64,000 bases of DNA from NCBI RefSeq assembly GCF_030812785.1, contig NZ_JAUSTJ010000002.1, positions 1-64,000 of the forward strand, read 5' to 3'. A model generated the notes under the pieces. It searched no databases, was not told where the DNA came from, and saw only the letters and a list, made by a program, of their open reading frames with translations. Positions 58,657 to 64,000 of the stretch are shown one piece after another. The stretch comes from Sphingomonas kyeonggiensis. Lineage in GTDB: Bacteria; Pseudomonadota; Alphaproteobacteria; Sphingomonadales; Sphingomonadaceae. Each line of letters begins with the position of its first letter. Position 1 is the first letter of the stretch. The translations under genes and the position numbers were made by a program.

Positions 58657-59696
58657 CCGACGATGTCCTCATCCAGATCGAAGGCCGTACTGGCCGTATC
58701 CGGCTCAACCGCCCCAAGGCGATCCACGCGCTCAACACCGGCATGTGCCGGGCGATGCTCGATGCGCTGACGGCGTGGCGGAATGACCCTGCGGTCGAGA
58801 TCGTGCTGATCGACCATGCCGAGGGGCGCGGATTCTGCGCCGGGGGTGACATCCGGATGATCGCCGAGAGCGGCGCCGGAGACGGCCACGAAGCTCGCGA
58901 CTTCTTCCGCGTCGAGTATCAGCTCAACCACGCGCTGTTCACCTATGCCAAGCCGGTCGTGTCCTTCATGGACGGCATCACCATGGGCGGCGGCGTCGGC
59001 ATCTCGCAGCCGGCCAGGTATCGCGTGGCGACGGAGAACACCAAGTTCGCCATGCCCGAGACCGGCATCGGCCTGTTCCCCGATGTCGGTGGCGGCTGGT
59101 ACCTGTCGCGCCTGCCGGGGAAGATGGGCGAGTATCTCGCGCTCACCGGCCACCGACTCAATGGCGACGAGTGCCTCGCGCTCGGTCTCGCCACGCATCA
59201 TGTGCCGTCGGCCCTCCTCGAAGCCATGAAGGCCGAAATTGTCGGCGAACCCCATCGGCTGGAGGCGATCCTGGCGGCATGGGGCTATTCGGGCGCGATC
59301 GAAGGGCCGATTCTGGCGCATCGCGAAGCCATCGACGGGTTGTTCGCGGCCGACACGGTCGAAGCCATCTTCGCCGCGCTCGAAGCCGATGGCGGCGACT
59401 GGGCCACCGCCCAGCTCGCCACGCTGCGCACCAAGTCGCCGCAGTCGATGAAGGTCTCGCTCCGCCTGGTCCGCGAGGGCCGCTCCAGGGCGAGCTTCGC
59501 CGAGGAGATGGCGCAGGAATTCGCCATCGGCAGCCGCGTCGCGCAGAGCCATGACTTCATCGAAGGCGTCCGCGCGCTGATCGTTGACAAGGACAATGCG
59601 CCGCAATGGAACCCCGCTACGCTTGAAGGCGTCAGCGATGCGATGGTCGACGCGATCTTCGCACCGCTGCCCGCCGATCAGCAATGGAACCCGTGA
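58653..59696 (+). CDS. 3-hydroxyisobutyryl-CoA hydrolase
   Basis: A 347-residue crotonase-fold enzyme that releases 3-hydroxyisobutyrate from its CoA ester, protecting against toxic methacrylyl-CoA. It shows GRGFCAGGDIRM, MDGITMGGGVGIS and the HIBCH-specific PETGIGLFPDVGGGWYLSRL; length is typical of HIBCH rather than hydratases (about 260). The GTG start overlaps the dehydrogenase stop (GTGA). The stop overlaps the next start by 1 bp. Confidence 0.93.
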   Translation: MTDDVLIQIEGRTGRIRLNRPKAIHALNTGMCRAMLDALTAWRNDPAVEIVLIDHAEGRGFCAGGDIRMIAESGAGDGHEARDFFRVEYQLNHALFTYAKPVVSFMDGITMGGGVGISQPARYRVATENTKFAMPETGIGLFPDVGGGWYLSRLPGKMGEYLALTGHRLNGDECLALGLATHHVPSALLEAMKAEIVGEPHRLEAILAAWGYSGAIEGPILAHREAIDGLFAADTVEAIFAALEADGGDWATAQLATLRTKSPQSMKVSLRLVREGRSRASFAEEMAQEFAIGSRVAQSHDFIEGVRALIVDKDNAPQWNPATLEGVSDAMVDAIFAPLPADQQWNP

Positions 59697-60049
59697 TGCG
59701 CTACGCCACGCCCGCTGATTTCTATCATGCCGTCAAACGCGCCTGGAGCGCCGAGACGATCGCGGACGCCTTCGATCCGGCCAATCCCTGCCGCAACCAA
59801 TGCGCGGTGACGGCGCTCGCCGTCCAGCGCGCGTTCGGCGGCGAGATCTTCAAGACCGCCACCAAGGGCGGCACCCATTTCTATAACCGGATCGACGGAC
59901 GCTATTGGGACCTTGCGGCCGATCAGTTCGACGAACCGATCCCGTATGACAACAGCCCCAGCTCGACCGATGAGGCGCATGAGCACGCGACCCCCGCACA
60001 GCTCGCCACGCTCCTCGCCAATGTCGAGCGCCTGCATCAGGAGGCCTGA
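59696..60049 (+). CDS. YunG-like family protein
   Basis: A 117-residue protein with the YunG core: CRNQCAVTALAVQRAFGGEI, GGTHFYNRIDGRYWDLAADQF and a C-terminal helix. The conserved Cys followed by His and Asp-containing strands is reminiscent of a papain-like or NlpC-type arrangement, which is speculative. The function is unknown. It is embedded in the valine operon with overlapping stop and start (TGATG). An alternative ATG is at 59684. Confidence 0.82.
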   Translation: MRYATPADFYHAVKRAWSAETIADAFDPANPCRNQCAVTALAVQRAFGGEIFKTATKGGTHFYNRIDGRYWDLAADQFDEPIPYDNSPSSTDEAHEHATPAQLATLLANVERLHQEA

Positions 60050-60823
60050 ATGAGCTACGAAACCATCCTCGTCGAACAGCGCGGCGGCGCCACGCTGGTC
60101 ACCCTCAACCGGCCCCAGGCGCTCAATGCGCTGAACAGCCAGATCCTCTCCGAGCTGCTCGATGCGATGAAGGCGTTCGACGCCGATCCGTCGCAAGGCT
60201 GCGCGGTAATCACCGGCAGCGAGAAGGCGTTCGCCGCCGGCGCCGACATCAAGGAGATGCAGGCCCAGGGCTTTGCCGACATGTACGGCCATGACTTCTT
60301 CGCCGGCTGGGACGTGTTCACCCGCACGCGCAAGCCGGTGATCGCCGCGGTCTCGGGCTATGCGCTGGGCGGCGGCTGCGAGCTGGCGATGATGTGCGAC
60401 TTCATCCTGGCGGGCGACAATGCCAAGTTCGGCCAGCCCGAGATCAAGCTCGCGGTCTCGCCCGGCATGGGCGGCTCGCAGCGGCTCACTCGCGCGGTCG
60501 GCAAGGCCAAGGCGATGGAGATGTGCCTCACCGGTCGGATGATGGATGCCCAGGAAGCCGAGCGTGCCGGGCTGGTCAGTCGCATCCTCCCCGCCGCCGA
60601 GCTGGTCGAGGAAGCGGTGAAGACCGCGCAGGCGATCGCCTCGATGGCGCCGCTCGCCGTGCTGGCGAACAAGGAGATGGTCAACGCCGCCTTCGAGACC
60701 GGCCTTGCCCAGGGCGTCGCCTTCGAGCGCCGCCTGTTCCACGCGCTGTTCGGCACCGCCGATCAGAAGGAAGGCATGACGGCATTCGTCGAGAAGCGTC
60801 CGGGGAACTGGACGGGGAAGTAA
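60050..60823 (+). CDS. Enoyl-CoA hydratase
   Basis: A 257-residue crotonase-family enzyme with both catalytic glutamates ([11 protein letters not shown] and [20 protein letters not shown]) and the oxyanion-hole segment [10 protein letters not shown]. It hydrates methacrylyl-CoA in the valine route and probably other short enoyl-CoAs. Its ATG immediately follows the YunG-like stop codon. A palindromic repeat separates it from mmsB. Confidence 0.95.
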   Translation: MSYETILVEQRGGATLVTLNRPQALNALNSQILSELLDAMKAFDADPSQGCAVITGSEKAFAAGADIKEMQAQGFADMYGHDFFAGWDVFTRTRKPVIAAVSGYALGGGCELAMMCDFILAGDNAKFGQPEIKLAVSPGMGGSQRLTRAVGKAKAMEMCLTGRMMDAQEAERAGLVSRILPAAELVEEAVKTAQAIASMAPLAVLANKEMVNAAFETGLAQGVAFERRLFHALFGTADQKEGMTAFVEKRPGNWTGK

Positions 60824-60832
60824 GCTCTTCTT

Positions 60833-60932
60833 CCTCCCCTCCTGCTTGCGGGAGGGGTCGGGGGAGGGGCTGTTAATTCCGGGGAGAGGTCAGACAGGCC
60901 CTCCCCTAACCCCTCCCGCAAGCGGAAGGGGA
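60833..60932. repeat. Palindromic CCCTCCC-type intergenic repeat (copy 6)
   Basis: TTCCTCCCCTCCTGCTTGCGGGAGGGG followed by TCGGGGGAGGGGC is mirrored by GCCCTCCCCTAACCCCTCCCGCAAGCGGAAGGGGA at 60898-60932. It sits between two same-strand genes of one pathway, so if it terminates or processes the transcript it would separate mmsB from the upstream genes. Its right arm reaches the mmsB ribosome binding region. Confidence 0.8.
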
Positions 60933-60948
60933 ACAAGGAGAGAAACGA

Positions 60949-61824
60949 GTGGCACGCGTAGCATTTATCGGCCTGGGCAATATGGGCGGTGGCATGGCCG
61001 CGAACCTTGCGAAGAAGGGGCATGACGTCCGCGCCTTCGACCTGAGCCAGGATGCGCTCGACAAGGCGAAGGCCGCGGGCTGCCTGCCTGCCGCCAGCGC
61101 CGTCGAAGCGGTGGACGGTGCCGAGGCGGTGATCACGATGCTGCCCGCCGGCAAGCATGTCGAGGCGACCTATGCCGATGTGCTGCTCGACCATGCCGCG
61201 CCCGGCGCGATCCTGATCGATTGCTCGACGATCGACGTCGACACCGCCCGCCGCGTCGCCCAGGCGGCGACCGAGCGCGGGCTGATGGCAGTCGACGCCC
61301 CCGTCTCGGGCGGCATCGCGGCGGCCAATGCCGGCACGCTCACCTTCATGGTCGGCGGCACCGAACAGGCTTTCGGCCGCGCCGAGCCCTTCCTGGCCGA
61401 CATGGGCAAGGCGGTGATCCATGCCGGCGCCAGCGGCGCGGGGCAGGGCGCCAAGATCTGCAACAACATGATCCTGGGCGCGACGATGGTCGCCACCTGC
61501 GAGGCGTTCGCGCTGGCCGAGAAGCTCGGCCTCGACGCCCAGCGCTTCTACGACATCGCCTCGGTCAGCTCCGGGCAAAGCTGGTCGATGACGAGCTATT
61601 GCCCGGTCCCCGGCGTCGGCCCCGAAAGCCCCGCCGATCGCGACTATCAGGGCGGCTTCGCCGCGCCGCTGATGCTCAAGGACCTCAAGCTCGCGCTGGA
61701 GGCGGCGGCAAGTGTCGGCGCGCAGGTGCCGATGGGGACGCGGGCGGAAGAGATCTACCAGGCGTTCGTCGATGGCGAGGGCGCGGGGCTGGATTTTTCG
61801 GGCATTATCAAGACGTTCAAATAG
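60949..61824 (+). CDS. mmsB: 3-hydroxyisobutyrate dehydrogenase
   Basis: A 291-residue beta-hydroxyacid dehydrogenase oxidising 3-hydroxyisobutyrate to methylmalonate semialdehyde, which MmsA then uses. NAD-binding FIGLGNMGGGMAANLAKKGH lies at the N-terminus, the substrate loop is DAPVSGGIAAANAGTLTFM, and the catalytic Lys is in GAGQGAKICNNM. GTG start with AAGGAG nine bases upstream. Last gene of the valine locus. Confidence 0.96.
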   Translation: MARVAFIGLGNMGGGMAANLAKKGHDVRAFDLSQDALDKAKAAGCLPAASAVEAVDGAEAVITMLPAGKHVEATYADVLLDHAAPGAILIDCSTIDVDTARRVAQAATERGLMAVDAPVSGGIAAANAGTLTFMVGGTEQAFGRAEPFLADMGKAVIHAGASGAGQGAKICNNMILGATMVATCEAFALAEKLGLDAQRFYDIASVSSGQSWSMTSYCPVPGVGPESPADRDYQGGFAAPLMLKDLKLALEAAASVGAQVPMGTRAEEIYQAFVDGEGAGLDFSGIIKTFK

Positions 61825-61828
61825 TAGC

Positions 61829-61910
61829 CGTCATCCCGGCGAAAGCCGGGATCTCGTGCGGCTCCTTCCCCGCGCCATCGCCTGAGATCCCGACTTTCGT
61901 CGGGATGACG
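61829..61910. repeat. 82-bp palindromic repeat, copy B
   Basis: Arms 61829-61855 and 61884-61910 enclose the same 28-base centre found in the copy at 17461-17542, with five differences over 82 bases. The first arm starts four bases after the mmsB stop codon. An extra end (GGGATGACG) follows near 61921. Confidence 0.85.
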
Positions 61911-61951
61911 GCTGTGGGCCGGGATGACGATAAGGGGAGATTTAACGCCTC

Positions 61952-62908
61952 ATGCTGCATAGCCTCAGCATGCGCCTGCCCATCCTCTCGGCTCTCGCCC
62001 TGATCGCCGCGCCTGCTGTCGCCCAGCAGCAGCGATCGGCCCCCTTCGTCATCGCCGAGACCGGCCAGGGCTTCGCCCACTTGGACGACGCGGTGAACGC
62101 GGTCCGCGACGGCACGGCCACCATCCTGATCGCGCCGGGCACCTACCGCGAGTGTACCGTCCAGACCGGCGGCAAGATCACGTTCAAGGCGGTCCAGCCC
62201 GGCACCGCGATCTTCGAGAACCAGGTCTGCGAGGAAAAGGCCGCCTTCGTGCTGCGCGGGCGCGGCTCGGCGGTGGATGGCGTGGTCTTCCGCGGCTTCG
62301 CGGTGCCCGACGGCAATGGCGCCGGCATCCGCATCGAGATGGGCGACCTCACCGTCACCAACTCGATGTTCCTCGACAGCCAGGAAGGCATCCTCGGCGG
62401 CGGGCACGAGACGGTGCGCCGCATCACCATCGACCACACCACTTTCGCCGGGCTCGGCCAGTGCGAGACCGAGAATTGCAGCCACGCGATCTATCTCGCG
62501 GTGGACGGCGACGTGATCGTCACCAACTCGCGCTTCGAGCGCGGCACCGGCGGCCACTACGTCAAGCTGCGCGCCCGTCGGGTGACGATCACCGGCAACA
62601 GCTTCGACGATTCGAAGGGTAACAAGACCAACTACATGATCGACCTGTCCGAGGGTGGCACCGGCGCGATCACCGGCAACACCTTCGTCCAGGGGCCGCG
62701 CAAGGAGAACAGCTCGGGCCTGATCGTGGTCGCGGCAGAGGGCCGGACCTATCCGTCGACCGGTCTGCGCATCGAAGGCAACACCGCGACGCTGGCGCCC
62801 GGCGCGCCGGGTAACCCGGCCTTCGTCGCGGACTTCACCGGCCAGGTGGGACCGCTCGGCCAGAACGACCTCGGCCCCGGCATCCGCATCTTCGAGCGGC
62901 GGCGGTAA
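61952..62908 (+). CDS. Secreted right-handed beta-helix protein
   Basis: A 318-residue exported protein with signal peptide (LPILSALALIAAPAVA). The mature part has repeating short strands typical of parallel beta-helix proteins: APGTYRECTVQTGG, VDGVVFRGFAV, LTVTNSMFLDSQEGI, ITIDHTTFAGLG, VIVTNSRFERGTGG, VTITGNSFDDSKGN. Such proteins are often polysaccharide lyases or hydrolases or adhesins, but no catalytic residues are recognised. ATG at 61952 or 61970. Confidence 0.9.
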   Translation: MLHSLSMRLPILSALALIAAPAVAQQQRSAPFVIAETGQGFAHLDDAVNAVRDGTATILIAPGTYRECTVQTGGKITFKAVQPGTAIFENQVCEEKAAFVLRGRGSAVDGVVFRGFAVPDGNGAGIRIEMGDLTVTNSMFLDSQEGILGGGHETVRRITIDHTTFAGLGQCETENCSHAIYLAVDGDVIVTNSRFERGTGGHYVKLRARRVTITGNSFDDSKGNKTNYMIDLSEGGTGAITGNTFVQGPRKENSSGLIVVAAEGRTYPSTGLRIEGNTATLAPGAPGNPAFVADFTGQVGPLGQNDLGPGIRIFERRR

Positions 62909-62909
62909 T

Positions 62910-63012
62910 CTCCCTCTCCCCGCTTGCGGGGAGAGGGCGGGGGAGAGGGGCCTGTCGAAGGCACCTGAACTCCCTCTCTCCCCGGCCCTCTCCCCTGAAG
63001 GGGAGAGGGAGT
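62910..63012. repeat. Palindromic CCCTCTCCC-type intergenic repeat (copy 7)
   Basis: TCCCTCTCCCCGCTTGCGGGGAGAGGG with an extension GCGGGGGAGAGGGG, mirrored by TCCCTCTCTCCCCGGCCCTCTCCCCTGAAGGGGAGAGGGA ending at 63012. It lies between convergent genes and likely terminates both. Confidence 0.8.
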
Positions 63013-63015
63013 GGA

Positions 63016-63363
63016 TCAGCCCCTGTTCGAAATCTGGAATCGGTTCCCGTCCGGGTCATGCCCGTCGCAGAACGCGGTCTCGTCGAACCGGCTCACCTTG
63101 CCCATCTTCACGCCGCGCGCGATCAGCTCGGCGCGCACCGCCTCCACGTCCGCGGCGAAGAAGGTGATCTTGTGCGCACCCGCTTCGCCACTGCCGCCAC
63201 CCCGGCCGGCGTGGATCGCCAGCCGGATCGGCCCCGCGTCGAAATCCGCCCAGCCGTCCTCCTCCTCGGCGAGCTCCAGCCCCAGAACGTCGCGATAGAA
63301 ATCGCGCATCGCGGCGAAGTTCGTCGTGAAGACGATGACCCGGCGGACTTCCAGGCGGATCAC
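63016..63363 (-). CDS. VOC (glyoxalase/bleomycin resistance) family protein
   Basis: A 115-residue single VOC domain with two beta-alpha-beta-beta-beta units: RRVIVFTTNFAAMRDFYRDVLGLEL and AGAHKITFFAADVEAVRAELIARG, ending in DPDGNRFQISN, where the metal-binding acidic residue would be expected two positions away. A metal-dependent isomerase or dioxygenase activity is possible. The start overlaps the stop of the alkaline phosphatase-like gene by 4 bp. Confidence 0.92.
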   Translation of the reverse strand: MIRLEVRRVIVFTTNFAAMRDFYRDVLGLELAEEEDGWADFDAGPIRLAIHAGRGGGSGEAGAHKITFFAADVEAVRAELIARGVKMGKVSRFDETAFCDGHDPDGNRFQISNRG

Positions 63364-64000
63364 TTGCAGGTGTCACCCTGGCCGGCATCCAGGTCGAGGC
63401 AGCGGCCGTCGATCGCCACCGGCACCGGCACATGGATCATCGCCGCCAGCGTCGGGGCGATGTCCACCGTCTCCACCGACAGCGGCTGCTCGAATCCGGT
63501 CATGCCCTTGCGCCAGAACAGGATCGGCACGCGGCGGTCATAGTCCCAGAAGCTGCCATGGGTGGCGATCGAGCCGCCCTCGGTGCCGGCGATCGGCGTG
63601 ACGCGCGGCTTGAGCGCGATCACCAGGTCGCCCGAGCGCTGCGGATCGTAGGAGGCGCGGGCACGCTCGAGCAGGCTCCACGTCTCGGGCGGGGTGTGGA
63701 CGATCGGCGTCGCCGCGATCTGGGCGCGGGTGAACACTGCCTCGACCTGCGGATTGGCGGTCCAGCGCTTGATCGCCTCCGCCTGCACGCGGCCGCGGTC
63801 CGCCTTGCTCAGGTCCGGCGCGAGATAGACGTCGCCCGAATTGCCGCCAACCAGCACCGCACCCCTGATGTTCAGCGCCGCACCGATCTCCTTGCCCATC
63901 GTCTTGGCGTCGAGCCCCTTGGCGATGCGCGCCGCCATCGGCGCGGCATGCTCGCGGTTGCGCTCGGGCATGTCATGGCCGCCATGGTCGGCGGTCAGCA
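63360..64000 (-). CDS. Alkaline phosphatase family protein, C-terminal part (runs off the window)
   Basis: The gene enters from the right edge; only about the last 213 residues are seen. The first visible codons read LTADHGGHDMP, the conserved metal-binding DHG motif of the alkaline phosphatase/phosphodiesterase superfamily. Further on, GSFWDYDRRVPILFWRKGMTG and VDIAPTLAAMIHVPVP are typical of PafA-like periplasmic phosphatases; a His of the active site is in THGSFWDY. The C-terminus has a cysteine pair (GRCLDLDAGQGDTC). Downstream VOC gene overlaps by 4 bp. Confidence 0.88.
   Translation of the reverse strand, partial: LTADHGGHDMPERNREHAAPMAARIAKGLDAKTMGKEIGAALNIRGAVLVGGNSGDVYLAPDLSKADRGRVQAEAIKRWTANPQVEAVFTRAQIAATPIVHTPPETWSLLERARASYDPQRSGDLVIALKPRVTPIAGTEGGSIATHGSFWDYDRRVPILFWRKGMTGFEQPLSVETVDIAPTLAAMIHVPVPVAIDGRCLDLDAGQGDTCK

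Noticed and set aside
1..64000. CRISPR arrays, insertion sequences, prophage or integron structure
   Set aside because: No regularly spaced repeats, transposase, integrase or phage structural genes were found; all dispersed repeats are short palindromic intergenic units.

Overview
The window is chromosomal DNA of a high-GC alphaproteobacterium, most likely a sphingomonad (order Sphingomonadales). The evidence is the strong G/C bias at third codon positions, alphaproteobacterial markers (CpdR, a DUF1013/TrcR-like protein, DUF1192 and DUF1289 proteins), sphingomonad-type genes (SapC, SleB-type hydrolase, TM2 protein) and many GC-rich palindromic intergenic repeats. No rRNA, insertion sequence, prophage or CRISPR array was seen. 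There is one tRNA gene, tRNA-Val(GAC).

Layout. 1-2,060: a poly-C tract and a large inverted repeat lead into recN. 2,057-7,400: a minus-strand operon (acyltransferase, membrane protein, winged-helix regulator) behind a palindromic operator, two membrane proteins, a small secreted protein and a SleB-type cell-wall hydrolase. 7,517-16,220: tRNA modification and core metabolism (tgt, queA, peptidyl-prolyl isomerase, coaD) mixed with a cupin, a MarR-GNAT fusion with a 37-bp palindrome upstream, a ChaA-like antiporter, a HAD phosphatase, a zinc-type CDF exporter and an EF-hand protein. 16,328-24,376: an unknown gene, ispA-xseB, a succinate-semialdehyde dehydrogenase, a cupredoxin overlapping fadD and a membrane diguanylate cyclase. 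24,517-29,712: a secreted unknown, clpA, a complex branched palindrome in the clpA leader, a DUF1192 gene and a quinone oxidoreductase. 29,930-35,709: a YqiJ/flotillin pair with a membrane gene, a GST and an LpxH-like hydrolase paired with a mannosyltransferase-like gene. 35,716-46,586: a DUF1013 regulator behind a terminator-like hairpin, arylamine N-acetyltransferase, a dienelactone hydrolase, another GST, an amidohydrolase, a DEAD-box helicase/thioredoxin/DUF1289 operon, a D-2-hydroxyacid dehydrogenase, SapC and cytochrome b561.

46,587-52,424: a well-delimited small RNA candidate (promoter, three stem-loops, a single-stranded CUCCUCCCU and a U-tailed terminator), a formylglutamate amidohydrolase, cpdR, tRNA-Val, a membrane protein resembling the TRADD-N-associated two-TM domain, a methyltransferase, a soluble CBS-type chemoreceptor and a degenerate ABC ATPase. 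52,463-61,824: a valine/branched-chain acyl-CoA degradation locus (mmsA, acyl-CoA dehydrogenase, 3-hydroxyisobutyryl-CoA hydrolase, enoyl-CoA hydratase, mmsB) with a near-perfect 19-bp palindrome in front of mmsA. A polysaccharide deacetylase and a YunG-like gene are translationally coupled into it. 61,952-64,000: a secreted beta-helix protein, a VOC protein and the 3' part of an alkaline-phosphatase-family gene that runs off the window.

The most interesting items are the branched palindrome upstream of clpA, the anti-Shine-Dalgarno small RNA at 46.65 kb, the possible attenuator in front of the DUF1013 regulator, three operator-like palindromes, two families of dispersed palindromic repeats (one with two 82-bp copies 44 kb apart at about 94% identity), and the conflict-system-like membrane protein beside tRNA-Val.
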